From NCBI GenBank assembly GCA_963777905.1, contig CAVZSM010000015.1:1-64000 (forward strand): 64,000 nucleotides of DNA, in the 5' to 3' direction. Position numbers and translations under genes: made by a program. The stretch comes from Trebonia sp963777905 (lineage in GTDB: Bacteria > Actinomycetota > Actinomycetes > Streptosporangiales > Streptosporangiaceae). The notes beneath the pieces were generated by a model, which did not search any database, had not been told where the DNA came from, and saw only the letters and a program-made list of their open reading frames with translations. This document shows positions 14,807-23,286 of the stretch, in pieces; the first letter of the stretch is position 1, and every line of letters begins with the position of its first letter.

Positions 14807-16050
14807 CTGACGACGATGCCTGCGGGTGTGGCGCCCGTCGGCAGCGCAAACGGGGAGGTGCCCAGTTCGGTCAGGTTGCCGCCGCCGACGGCGAACACGC
14901 CAACCTTGCCGGACTTGCTCTCATCGACGTACAGGAAGCGGCCGTCCGGGCTGAGCCGGGCGTCAACCGCGCCCACCCCGCCGGTCTGGCTGACCGGCGT
15001 GCTGCCCAGTAGGGTCAGCGTGCCGTGCGGGGCGATCTGGTAGCGCGAGATCTCGCCGGATCCGGTGTTCACGGTGAACAGGAACCTGCCGTCATGGGTG
15101 ATTTCTACCCAGCATGGTGCGGTCTGCTGGTCGGCGAACGGGGAGCCCGCGACCGGCGTCAGCGTGCCATCGAAGGCGTCGGTGAACGCCGAGATGGTTC
15201 CGGTGTCGGCGCCGACATTGTGGGCGTTGGACACAAACAGCTGGTCGGGGTTGGTCGGCCGGAACTCGCTGCCGAACGGGCCCAGGCCCTGGGCCGGGAA
15301 CGGCGAGCCCGGGGCGGCGGTCAGCCGGCCGTTGAAGCCGACGGTGAAACTGTCGATCTTGGAGGTCCCCACTTCGGTACCGGCCAGTTTGGTGCCCGTG
15401 CTGTTGAACAGCACGTCACCGGGCGCCGCGTTAGCGGCGAGAGCGACGGTAGAGCCGGGGATCGGAACCAGCCGGCCATTGAGGCCGAGCCGGAAACCGG
15501 TGTAGTTGGCCTCGCCGTTCCCGGAGTTGGCGACGTAGACCAGGTTGCCGTGCACCGCGATGCTGTCGGGCAGGGTGCCACGGGAAGGGATGACGCCGCC
15601 GGGCACGGGGCTGAGGGAGCCGCCGAAGTTGATCCGCAGTACGGAGATCTGGTTGCTGCCCGCATCGACCGCGAGCAGGAACCGGCCGTCCGGCGTGATC
15701 TGGATCGCGCCCTGCGAGGACAGCCCAGCGCCGTTCCCGGCCCCGCCGGCCGGGAACGGCGATCCGGCCTCCGGGGTTAGCGTGCCGTCGGCATGCCGTT
15801 CGAACGCGGCGATGGTGTTGGTCCCGGCGGTGTTGTCGTTGACGTAGACGTGCCCGGCCACCGGGGAGGCATCGGCCCGGTGGGCGCCGGTCGAGGCGGA
15901 GGCGGACGCGGGTACCGCCACGGCTGCGGCCGCTGCCAGGCCGAGGATCACAGCGCCCGACTTACCGCGCCTCAGGACGTGGAGGTCTTCTCGTTTGGCA
16001 TCCTTCGCATGCGCGGCCGTCCCGCTGCGCCGATGTGACATGAACTTCAT
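14803..16050 (-). CDS. secreted seven-bladed beta-propeller, lactonase (YkgB/Pgl-like) family (415 aa)
   Basis: A long Tat- or Sec-like leader with Arg residues and a hydrophobic core (GAVILGLAAAAAVAVPASAS, about 30-52) is followed by repeated blades. Motifs such as ITPDGRFLLAVDAGSNQISV, ITHDGRFLFTVNTGSGEISR and LSPDGRFLYVDESKSGKVGV recur about every 50 residues. This is the 6-phosphogluconolactonase-like propeller family, but an exported member need not act on that substrate. GGAAGG precedes ATG 16050. It is a single gene. Confidence 0.82.
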   Translation of the reverse strand: MKFMSHRRSGTAAHAKDAKREDLHVLRRGKSGAVILGLAAAAAVAVPASASASTGAHRADASPVAGHVYVNDNTAGTNTIAAFERHADGTLTPEAGSPFPAGGAGNGAGLSSQGAIQITPDGRFLLAVDAGSNQISVLRINFGGSLSPVPGGVIPSRGTLPDSIAVHGNLVYVANSGNGEANYTGFRLGLNGRLVPIPGSTVALAANAAPGDVLFNSTGTKLAGTEVGTSKIDSFTVGFNGRLTAAPGSPFPAQGLGPFGSEFRPTNPDQLFVSNAHNVGADTGTISAFTDAFDGTLTPVAGSPFADQQTAPCWVEITHDGRFLFTVNTGSGEISRYQIAPHGTLTLLGSTPVSQTGGVGAVDARLSPDGRFLYVDESKSGKVGVFAVGGGNLTELGTSPFALPTGATPAGIVVS

Positions 16051-16216
16051 TTGCTGCCCTTCCTCTGGCTAAGCCGGATCCGGTTGGCGGCGTTGGTGCC
16101 GCCGCCGCTTGCTCACAGGTGGTTGGCGTCCGAGGGCAGGCAGGTCTTACCTAGAACAGGCGAGGTAACCGCGGGCAGGCGCCGTGGGCGCTGAATTGTG
16201 GGAGTGCCGATTAGTC

Positions 16217-16300
16217 TGCCGTGGCGCGCGGCGGCCAACGGGGCTTCGAAGTCTTCACCGCACGGGCCGACGCGCGGGAGCGCGGCGATCCAGTGGTATT
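16217..16300 (-). pseudogene. fragment of a third ZAS anti-sigma paralogue
   Basis: On the minus strand the reading VGPCGEDFEAPLAAARHGRL matches the C-terminal part of the anti-sigma protein at 12167 (CGPCGEDFEGLLAAI). The DNA CTTCGAAGTCTTC followed by CCGCACGGGCC is nearly identical in both. The zinc His and first Cys are lost, so it is dead. Confidence 0.65.
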
Positions 16301-16445
16301 TGGGCAGGTCAGATGCCATATGGAGGTGCGGGCGGGAGCGTACTACAAGGCCGTCGGCTCCATGATCGCCAACTCGCTCGAGCGGGTACAGGCCAGGCGC
16401 TCTCGGCGACGTTACGGACGGTACCAAGGCGAAGGACATAGGCGC

Positions 16446-16530
16446 TTCGGCCGTGGACCGGTTCATGGACCAGCGTGCCAGATAATCCCAGCGCGGTGAG
16501 TGCCGTCAGTGCGCCCCACCTGCGGCTATA
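16446..16530 (+). repeat. degenerate tRNA-3'-end / GTGGACC junction remnant
   Basis: GTGGACCGGTTCATGGACC begins about 16445 and CGCCCCACCTGCGGCTAT (about 16511-16528) matches the sequence at the 3' end of the tRNA and its copies (CGCCCCACCTGCGGTTAT). The intervening tRNA-like part is lost. It probably marks another old integration boundary. Confidence 0.5.
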
Positions 16531-16612
16531 CGTCACGCCACGAGTGTTGCACGCAGAACTGGCGTTCGGGTTCGCTGATCAGCAGCCTTGGTCTGCGGAT
16601 TGCGCGGCGCGC

Positions 16613-17527
16613 CTAGCAATCGGACGAACGTGGTGTCCGGCCGCGGTACGGCATGCAGGGAAGGCCGCGGACGCCGAGTCCGTCGATCGCGAATACCTTG
16701 CCTGCGTGCGGCTGGCGGGCCAGCGCGTCGTCGTCGAGGTCGGTCCGGGCGGAGGTGACGAACAGCGTGTCCCGGCCGGGCCCGCCGAACGCGCATGAGG
16801 TCGGTCGCTGGACCGGGAGCTGCACGGTGGCCAGAAGCGATCCATCCGGCGCGTACCGGTGGACGGCACCGCCGTTCCATAGCGCGACCCAGATCCCGCC
16901 CTCTTCATCGATCGTGAGTCCGTCGGGCACCACGCCCGGCTGGTCGACATGCACGAGGGTGCGGCGGTCGCTGATCGCGCCGCTCGGGCCGTCGAACCGG
17001 AACGCCTCGACGCATCCGGTGCCGCTGTCGTTGAGGTACATCGTGCTGGCGTCGGGACTCCATCCGATGCCGTTGGAGATGCTCAGGCCGGTCAGCACGG
17101 TGGTGCAGCTACCGTCGAGTTCAAGCCGGAAAAGGGCGCCGGCGCCCGGCGACTCGTCGTAGGCCATCGTCCCGCCCCAGAAACGTCCTTGCGGGTCGCA
17201 GGCTCCGTCGTTCATCCGCACGTCGGTGCGGCCATCCTCGGGCTGGGCCAGTTCGCGGACCCAGCCGGCGTCGTCGACGAACAGGAACCCCGGGCCTGCG
17301 GCGAGCACATACCCGCCCCCGGCAGCCGGCGCGACGGCACCGACATGCCGGTCGACCGAGATGGTCTCGACGTGTTCCAAGGCGCCATCGGGGCCCAGCG
17401 TTCCCCGGTGCATCTGACGTCCCAGGATGTCGACCCACAGCAGCTCCTGGCGCTCCTCATGCCAGCGAGGGCCCTCGCTCAGCAGCCCCGGGGTTGCCGA
17501 CCACACCTTGACTTCGTGGGCAGTCAT
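16613..17527 (-). CDS. SMP-30/gluconolactonase-family protein (304 aa)
   Basis: Six-bladed propeller lactonase. Expected metal ligands appear in LLSEGPRW (Glu18), RMNDGACDPQGRFWGG (Asn), LSISNGIGWSPD (Asn) and VPDGLTIDEEGGIWVA (Asp). The family hydrolyses aldonolactones with a divalent metal. It starts inside the stop of the dehydrogenase gene (ATGA at 17524-17527), so the two are one operon: oxidation of glucose to gluconolactone, then opening to gluconate. The C-terminal tail after VFAIDGLGVRGLPCMPYRG is atypical and may be altered next to the old junction. Confidence 0.88.
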   Translation of the reverse strand: MTAHEVKVWSATPGLLSEGPRWHEERQELLWVDILGRQMHRGTLGPDGALEHVETISVDRHVGAVAPAAGGGYVLAAGPGFLFVDDAGWVRELAQPEDGRTDVRMNDGACDPQGRFWGGTMAYDESPGAGALFRLELDGSCTTVLTGLSISNGIGWSPDASTMYLNDSGTGCVEAFRFDGPSGAISDRRTLVHVDQPGVVPDGLTIDEEGGIWVALWNGGAVHRYAPDGSLLATVQLPVQRPTSCAFGGPGRDTLFVTSARTDLDDDALARQPHAGKVFAIDGLGVRGLPCMPYRGRTPRSSDC

Positions 17528-18570
17528 GCGGTGAGGTCCACTACGACTTTGATGTCTTCCGGCTGCCGGTCAAGCGCGTCGGTCCAGGAGGTGAGCGGCA
17601 CCCGCCGTGTGATCAGCGCGCCCAGCCAGCCGGGGTCGGCCGCCGCGAGCGCTCCGGCCGCCTGTTCCCAGTGGCGCCGGCCGGCGTTCACGGTGCCGAA
17701 CAGGACCTGGTTGTGCAGCACCATGTTGCGGTTCAGGGTGGTGGCGTCCACGTCGAGGGTCGGGCCCAGGTTCATGATCCCGGTCAGGCACATGATCCCG
17801 CCGCTGGCCAGTTGGCGGCCGGCGGAGCGGCCGACCGCGCCGAGCCCGGTGCACTCGATGACCACATCGACGTCGACGTCGACGTCTGCGGCGTCGCCGG
17901 AATGGTATCGGGCGCCGAGGTCCTCGACCAGATCACGTTTCGGGCCGGCTCGCGCGAGATCGACGACGTGCATCTCGTAGCCGCGCTGTGCGCCGAGCAG
18001 GCATGCCATCAGCCCGATCGGCCCGGCGCCGGTGACCAGCGCCCGGCCGCGCAGGAAGAATGCGCGCCGCGAGATCTGGTCCACCTGGTCCCACGCCTTG
18101 GCCAGCACCGACGCCGGCTCCAGCAGGACGCCGAGCTCGCCCAGCCTCGGGAGGATGGGCACGGCGAAGTCCGGCTCCACCCGCCAATGCTCGCTTCCGT
18201 ACCCGTGCCGGCGGACGATGCCACGCTCGCCGAAGCCGTCGGTCCGGCACATGTCCCACTCTCCGGCGGCACACGCGGGGCAGGGCACCGGATCGGGCCG
18301 GCGCACGATCCCGACGACCAGATCGCCGGGCGCGAAGCCTGATCCCGCCGGAGCCTCGAGCACCTCGCCCAGACTCTCGTGGCCGATGACCAGTCTGGCT
18401 TCACCGGATGGCGGCGTGCCGTAGCCGCCCTCCGCGATCTCCCGGTCGGTCCCGCAGATACCGACCGCCATGCCCCGTACCAGCAGGGCGCCGTCCTGCG
18501 TCCCCGGGTCCGGGACCTCCTCGATGCCAGCGGTCCCCTTCTGACCCGGTACAACCGTCATCGCGCGCAC
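17524..18570 (-). CDS. zinc-dependent glucose 1-dehydrogenase-like MDR enzyme (348 aa)
   Basis: Medium-chain dehydrogenase. Catalytic-zinc elements are GICGTDREI and VIGHESLGEV. A structural-lobe segment with three cysteines (PCPACAAGEWDMC) and Rossmann motif VTGAGPIGLMACLLG follow. The N-terminal layout and the C-terminal glucose-dehydrogenase-type region resemble archaeal/actinobacterial glucose dehydrogenases. Coupling to the gluconolactonase supports sugar oxidation. Starts are GTG 18570 or ATG 18561. A repeated hexamer (GACGTC, 17869-17886) encodes DVDVDVDV just before VIECTG. The operator-like palindrome 18605-18621 lies just upstream. Confidence 0.85.
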   Translation of the reverse strand: MRAMTVVPGQKGTAGIEEVPDPGTQDGALLVRGMAVGICGTDREIAEGGYGTPPSGEARLVIGHESLGEVLEAPAGSGFAPGDLVVGIVRRPDPVPCPACAAGEWDMCRTDGFGERGIVRRHGYGSEHWRVEPDFAVPILPRLGELGVLLEPASVLAKAWDQVDQISRRAFFLRGRALVTGAGPIGLMACLLGAQRGYEMHVVDLARAGPKRDLVEDLGARYHSGDAADVDVDVDVVIECTGLGAVGRSAGRQLASGGIMCLTGIMNLGPTLDVDATTLNRNMVLHNQVLFGTVNAGRRHWEQAAGALAAADPGWLGALITRRVPLTSWTDALDRQPEDIKVVVDLTA

Positions 18571-18604
18571 ATGCGCATCGTCGCGCCCGGCTGTCGCGTC
18601 CGCC

Positions 18605-18621
18605 TCACCCTGCAGGGGTGA
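18605..18621. promoter_or_regulatory. palindrome TCACCC-N5-GGGTGA, site 1 (divergent promoter)
   Basis: TCACCCTGCAGGGGTGA lies between the glucose dehydrogenase gene (leftward) and the FAD oxidoreductase operon (rightward), so one bound regulator could control both. The same arms and spacing recur at 30243-30259 and 32077-32093. Confidence 0.65.
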
Positions 18622-18656
18622 TGACGGGCCGCCGCCGGGATCCGGATGATCGAGTC

Positions 18657-20111
18657 ATGGCCCCAACGCCGCGTCAGCCGTTCGATGTCGTGGTCGTCGG
18701 CGCAGGACCCGCGGGGGTCGTCGCGGCGCTCCGTGCGGCCCGTCTGGGAGCCAGCACGGCGCTGATCACCCGCGATCAGTTCGGGGGAATGGCCGCGAAC
18801 GACGGCCCCGTGCCGGTGCGCACGCTGGCCCAGGCGGCACGGCTGATTCGCGAGGCCAGGCAGCTCCCGCTCTACGGGATCGCGGGCGGCGAACCCTCGC
18901 TCGACTACGCCCAGCTGCTAGCCCGCGTCCGCGACGTGACCGCGGACGCACGCAAGCACACGCTGCTGCGCGACGATCTGGAGCGCGCCGGGGTGAGCAT
19001 CTACGAGCAGGGCGGCACCGCGCGCTTCGCCGACGCCCACACGATCGAAAGCGACAATGCGCCGCGGCTTCGGGCAGACAAAGTAATCCTCTGCCCCGGA
19101 GGAGCCTCACGGCCGCTGGCGGTTCCCGGCTTCGACCTGACCGCGACGCACAGCGACGCGTGGGGCCTTTCCTCGGTGCCGCCGTCGCTCGTCGTGATCG
19201 GCGCCGGCGCGACTGGCGTGCAGGTGGCATCGATCTTCAACGCGTTCGGCTCACAGGTCTATCTCGTCGAGATCGCACCCCGCATCCTGATGACCGAGGA
19301 CCACGAGGTCTCCGAAGCGGTCACTGCCGCCATGGCGGCGTCCGGCATCGAGATTGTCGCGGACGCCGGGACGGTCGACCGCTTCGAGCGCTGTGCGACC
19401 GGCGTGCGGCTCATCCATTCGGCAAGCGACGGGCAGCACAGCATCGACGCCACGCTGGCCGTGGTGGCGGCCGGATGGGTCGCGGCCACCGCCGGGCTGG
19501 GCCTCGACAGGGCCGGGGTGCAGACGGACCGGCGCGGGTACGTCCAGGTCGACGCGCAGTTGCGCACGACCGCGCCGCACGTCTTCGCCGCCGGCGACGT
19601 CACTGGGCGCGCGCTGGTCGTGCACGAGGCGATCCGCGAGGGGCTAGTAGCCGCGACCAACGCCGTCCTCGGGGCAACCACGGTCCTGTCTGCCCAGGTG
19701 AGCCCGATCGGCAGCTTCACGGACCCCGAGTACGCCTCGGCCGGGCTGACCGAGGCGGCAGCGCGGGAGAACCGCGAGGTGGTCGCGGCAACGGTGCGCT
19801 TCGACTCGCTCCCGCGACCGATCATCGATGGCCGCCAGACAGGGTTCTGCAAGCTGGTCGTCGACCGCGAACTCCATACGATCCTGGGCTGCCACGTCGT
19901 GGGGGAGCGCGCGGTCGAACTCGCGCAGCTGGCGGCGACTGCGATGGCCGCGAAGATGCCCGTCGAGGAACTGGCACTGGTCCCGTTCTCGTTTCCCACC
20001 TACGCGAACGCCTTGGGCCGCGCAGCGATCCTCGCCGCGATCGAACTCGATCACACCGGAATGTGGGCCGTCGATCATCTCGAAACGGCAGTGGAGGCCG
20101 GCGTTGCCTGA
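18657..20111 (+). CDS. FAD/NAD(P)-dependent pyridine-nucleotide-disulfide-type oxidoreductase lacking the redox disulfide (484 aa)
   Basis: Fold markers of the dihydrolipoamide dehydrogenase/mercuric reductase group are present: VVVVGAGPAGVVAALRAAR (FAD), VVIGAGATGVQVASIF (NAD(P)), HVFAAGDVTG (second FAD motif) and a C-terminal dimerisation domain with PFSFPTYANAL. The usual G-x-C-x4-C disulfide is replaced by FGGMAANDGPVP, without cysteine. It therefore cannot do the standard dithiol chemistry and may be a flavin reductase or transhydrogenase-like enzyme. ATG 18657 starts at the domain edge; ATG 18621 is possible but overlaps the palindrome. First gene of a likely six-gene operon. Confidence 0.82.
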   Translation: MAPTPRQPFDVVVVGAGPAGVVAALRAARLGASTALITRDQFGGMAANDGPVPVRTLAQAARLIREARQLPLYGIAGGEPSLDYAQLLARVRDVTADARKHTLLRDDLERAGVSIYEQGGTARFADAHTIESDNAPRLRADKVILCPGGASRPLAVPGFDLTATHSDAWGLSSVPPSLVVIGAGATGVQVASIFNAFGSQVYLVEIAPRILMTEDHEVSEAVTAAMAASGIEIVADAGTVDRFERCATGVRLIHSASDGQHSIDATLAVVAAGWVAATAGLGLDRAGVQTDRRGYVQVDAQLRTTAPHVFAAGDVTGRALVVHEAIREGLVAATNAVLGATTVLSAQVSPIGSFTDPEYASAGLTEAAARENREVVAATVRFDSLPRPIIDGRQTGFCKLVVDRELHTILGCHVVGERAVELAQLAATAMAAKMPVEELALVPFSFPTYANALGRAAILAAIELDHTGMWAVDHLETAVEAGVA

Positions 20112-20167
20112 GGTCGCTGCGGGCGCACGCGGTATAGACCACGCCCTTACCGAATAGGAGAAAGATC

Positions 20168-20713
20168 TTGGCAACCCCCTCAGCAGGAACGCCCCGGCCG
20201 GGTGTCCAGGTCGGCTCCGCGAGTGAATTCAGCTTGTTCTTCCGCGTCAGGCCAGGCCATGAGGATGACCTGCGGGATGCGGTCGAGGCGCTGCAGGACA
20301 GTCCCGGATACCGGCCCGGGGACTACAACCTGCCGGTCGCGACTATTCACGAAGCCAGGTTCGTGCTGTTCGACGGTGGCACGCGGCTGCTTTTCGCGAC
20401 GAGCTTCGATGGCCCGTGGGACTCCTACATGGAGGACTTCGCGTCCAAGCCGCTGCAGCTTTTCGACTCAATCTTCCGGCACGTTGAGGGCTACGAGGGC
20501 CTCCCGGACCTCACCGCGGTGAAGGATTTCATCTTGAGCGCACAGGTCACTGCCGGAGCCTACGCCCGGAATTACCCCGGCACGGTGAAGGAGATCCGCA
20601 AGGCGCTGCGTGTCAACGAGGCCTTCCAGCAAGTGCTCGATGATCCCGGCGCCGGGGACGCGCTGCGGCACCCCGCGCTGAAGCCGCTGCTCAACGAGGC
20701 CGCGGACGCCTAG
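20168..20713 (+). CDS. DyP-operon-associated protein, probable ferredoxin-like alpha/beta barrel (181 aa)
   Basis: TTG start 20168 with GGAGAAAG seven bases upstream; no ATG or GTG alternative fits. SEFSLFFRVRPGHEDDLRDA and ARFVLFDGGTRLLFATSFDG followed by PWDSYMEDF look like strands of the dimeric alpha/beta barrel shared by ABM and DyP-type proteins; this is by memory of the fold family. No heme His motif or cysteine is seen. It sits 56 bases after the FAD enzyme and 43 before the DUF4331 gene, so a role with the peroxidase is likely but unproved. Confidence 0.65.
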   Translation: MATPSAGTPRPGVQVGSASEFSLFFRVRPGHEDDLRDAVEALQDSPGYRPGDYNLPVATIHEARFVLFDGGTRLLFATSFDGPWDSYMEDFASKPLQLFDSIFRHVEGYEGLPDLTAVKDFILSAQVTAGAYARNYPGTVKEIRKALRVNEAFQQVLDDPGAGDALRHPALKPLLNEAADA

Positions 20714-20756
20714 GCGGGCCGCCGCGGACGAACCGGGAATCTAACAGAGGCGGGCG

Positions 20757-21893
20757 ATGTCGCATCACATCTCCGGGCCGCGCGCCGTGGCCGAGCCGAT
20801 CGCGGACATCACTGACCTGTACGCGTTCCCGAGTCCCGAGCACCCAGGCCGGCTCGTCCTGGTGCTGAACACGCTGCCGTTCGCGCCGCCGTCGGCAGTC
20901 TTCTCCGACGGGCTCATCTACCGCTTCCGGCTGCGGCCGCTCACCGCGAGCGATCAGGAGGATGGGGCGCCATTCACCGCGGGCGGCGAAGAGATCGTGA
21001 TCGACTGCGTGTTCTCAGCCCCTGTAGATGGACACGGCGCCAACGGCCCGGGGCAAGAAGGCACGTGCTCGGTGCCGACCGGCGAGACGGTCTCGATAAG
21101 GGTGACCGACGACTGCGGAGGCCAGGCCGACGGCGTTCGCGTGTTCGCTGGGCCGCGGTGGGATCCGTTCATCATGGATGCGCCGGCCACACTGAAGACG
21201 ATCGCCACCGGAAAGCTCGCGTTCACCGACCCGGGCGCGATCTACCTGGACGGCAAGAATGTCCTCAGCCTGGTGGTCGAGATCGACCGCACCGTCCTGC
21301 CCGGCGGCGCCGAGCTGGTCGGCGTGGTCGCGGAGACCCTGACGCGCGGCAGCCTCAACGTCCGCCTCGAGCGCGTAGGCCGCCCCGAGGTGCCCAACCT
21401 GATGCTGGCGCCGAAGCAGTTCGACTCGGTGAACCGCGACCTTGAGATCCGTGACCTTTACAACATGGACGACGCGTTCCACCTCAGCCGGGCCTACGAG
21501 AGCGCGTACCGGGCCCGGCTGAACGCGAACCTGGCGTTCTGGGACAGCCTGGACGGCAAGACCGACTGGCCGCCTCGCGAGGATGGCGCGCACCCGCTGA
21601 CCGAGCTCATCCTCGCGGACTTCCTCGTCCTCGACGTCACCAAGCCGTACGCGGAGCAGGGTTCATTCCTGGAGATCGAGCTCGCCGCCAGGCGCGGGGA
21701 AGCTCACCGGACCTGCGGTGGCCGGGCGCTCAACGACGATGTGATGGACACGATCTTCACGCTCCTCGTGAACGCGGGGAACGGGCCAGTCATCCGGGAC
21801 GGCGTCGACCAGGCGACGAGGCCCGCCTCGCGCGCATTCCCCCACCTGGCGCCCCCGAATCCCGACCCGCCGGAGGCTCCCCGCCATGGGTAG
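20757..21893 (+). CDS. DUF4331-family protein (378 aa)
   Basis: Opens MSHHISGPRAVAEPIADITD followed by LYAFPSPEHPGRLVLVLNTLPFA, the hallmark start of DUF4331 (SHREAP..DP..DITDLYAF). The family has no proved enzymatic role and is often exported; here no signal peptide is present, so it is cytoplasmic. GAGGCGGGC precedes ATG 20757. Its end overlaps the DyP start by eight bases (21886-21893), implying coupled expression and possibly a physical link. Confidence 0.82.
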   Translation: MSHHISGPRAVAEPIADITDLYAFPSPEHPGRLVLVLNTLPFAPPSAVFSDGLIYRFRLRPLTASDQEDGAPFTAGGEEIVIDCVFSAPVDGHGANGPGQEGTCSVPTGETVSIRVTDDCGGQADGVRVFAGPRWDPFIMDAPATLKTIATGKLAFTDPGAIYLDGKNVLSLVVEIDRTVLPGGAELVGVVAETLTRGSLNVRLERVGRPEVPNLMLAPKQFDSVNRDLEIRDLYNMDDAFHLSRAYESAYRARLNANLAFWDSLDGKTDWPPREDGAHPLTELILADFLVLDVTKPYAEQGSFLEIELAARRGEAHRTCGGRALNDDVMDTIFTLLVNAGNGPVIRDGVDQATRPASRAFPHLAPPNPDPPEAPRHG

Positions 21894-23268
21894 CGAACGA
21901 ACGTCCGCGGACACCGTGACGACCGTGGCGAGCACCGCTCTCGAGCTCGACGACATCCAGTCCGGAATGTTTCACCAGCGACCGGCGTCCTACGTCGGCA
22001 CGTACCTCCTGCTTCACATCGACAACCGCCAGGCGGGGCGGAAGCTGGTCGAGCGGCTGCTCCCGGTGATCCAGTCCGCCCGGTCCCCATCCGATCCCGC
22101 TCAGAACGCGTGGGTCTCGGTTGCGTTCACCTATCAGGGGCTCAAAGCGCTGGGCGTCCCCCAGGACTCGCTCAACAGCTTCGCGCCGGAGTTCCGGCAG
22201 GGTATGGCGGCACGCGCGGCGGAACTGGGCGATACCGGCGAAAGCAGTCCGGAGAACTGGGAGAAGCCGCTGGGAAGCCCGGAGGCCCACGTGGCGCTGT
22301 CGGTGCTCGCGTCCGACGCCACCCGGCTCGAGAGCCTGGTCGAGCGGGCGCGCCGCGCGCACGAGCAGCTGGCCGGTGTCGAGGTGATCTGGCGTCAGGA
22401 CTGCTACCAGCTCCCGACGGGGCGCACCTCCTTCGGCTTCAAGGACGGAATCGGACAGCCGGCGGTGGAAGGAAGCGGGATCCCCGGCTCCAACCCGGAC
22501 GAGCGGCCGATCAAGGCGGGCGAGTTCATCCTCGGCTACCCAGACGAGACCGGAAGCACGGGACCGATGCCGACCCCCGAGATCCTCGGCCGTAACGGCA
22601 CCTACCTGGCCTTCAGGAAACTCCACACCCGGGTCGCCGCCTACCGGCAGTACCTTCGCGCCAAAGCGGCGAGCCGCGAGGAGGAAGCGCTGCTCGGTGC
22701 GAAGATGACCGGCCGCTGGCAGAGCGGCGCGCCGCTCGCGCTATCCCCCGACCAAGACGATGCCGATCTCGGCGCGGACCCAGGCCGCAACAACCGCTTT
22801 GGCTACACCGATGATCTGCGCGGCTTCAAATGTCCGGCCGGTGCGCATGCGCGGCGTGCAAACCCCCGGGACGCGCTCGATCACGAGATGAGCGTCGACG
22901 TCCGCCTCCACCGCATGCTCCGGCTCGGCACGAGCTACGGCCCGATGCTCCCCGAAGGCGTCCTCGAGGACGACGGCGCGGACCGCGGTATCATCTTCAT
23001 CTTTGCCGGAGCTCACCCCAAGCGCCAGTTCGAATTCGTCAAGACGCAGTGGCTAAACGACGGCATCTTCATCGGCGCGCCCGCCGAGAAAGACCCGCTC
23101 GCCGGGGCGAACGACGGAACGGGCACCTTCACCATCCCCCAGCGGCCGATCCGCCGACGGCTGCAAAGCCTGCCGCCGTTCGTGATCACCCGCGGCGGGG
23201 AGTACTGCTTCGCGCCGGGCCTGCGGGCGCTGCGCTGGCTGGCGGAGCTGGACACCCAGAACGGCTGA
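21886..23268 (+). CDS. DyP-type heme peroxidase (460 aa)
   Basis: Two ferredoxin-like halves. The GxxDG catalytic motif is TSFGFKDGIGQP (Asp187) and the proximal heme histidine is His321 in PAGAHARRANPRD. A distal Arg candidate lies in the following RMLRLGTSYG segment. DyP enzymes use H2O2 to oxidise dyes, phenolics and similar substrates. There is no Tat signal and no recognisable encapsulin cargo peptide at the C-terminus (ending AELDTQNG), so it should act free in the cytoplasm. It is embedded between DUF4331 and a crotonase in one operon. Confidence 0.9.
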   Translation: MGSERTSADTVTTVASTALELDDIQSGMFHQRPASYVGTYLLLHIDNRQAGRKLVERLLPVIQSARSPSDPAQNAWVSVAFTYQGLKALGVPQDSLNSFAPEFRQGMAARAAELGDTGESSPENWEKPLGSPEAHVALSVLASDATRLESLVERARRAHEQLAGVEVIWRQDCYQLPTGRTSFGFKDGIGQPAVEGSGIPGSNPDERPIKAGEFILGYPDETGSTGPMPTPEILGRNGTYLAFRKLHTRVAAYRQYLRAKAASREEEALLGAKMTGRWQSGAPLALSPDQDDADLGADPGRNNRFGYTDDLRGFKCPAGAHARRANPRDALDHEMSVDVRLHRMLRLGTSYGPMLPEGVLEDDGADRGIIFIFAGAHPKRQFEFVKTQWLNDGIFIGAPAEKDPLAGANDGTGTFTIPQRPIRRRLQSLPPFVITRGGEYCFAPGLRALRWLAELDTQNG

Positions 23269-23286
23269 ACAGGAAGGAAGGGGAAC

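Larger units (their letters stand above)
16051..16612. other. 562 bases of decayed sequence holding an anti-sigma fragment and an att-like remnant
   Basis: Apart from the two pieces listed separately (16217-16300 and 16446-16530), I see no functional gene. CCGGATCCGG at 16074-16083 is a short palindrome upstream of the lactonase-like gene. A frame beginning near 16321 (MEVRAGAYYKAVGSMIANSL) has no family I recognise. Confidence 0.4.
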
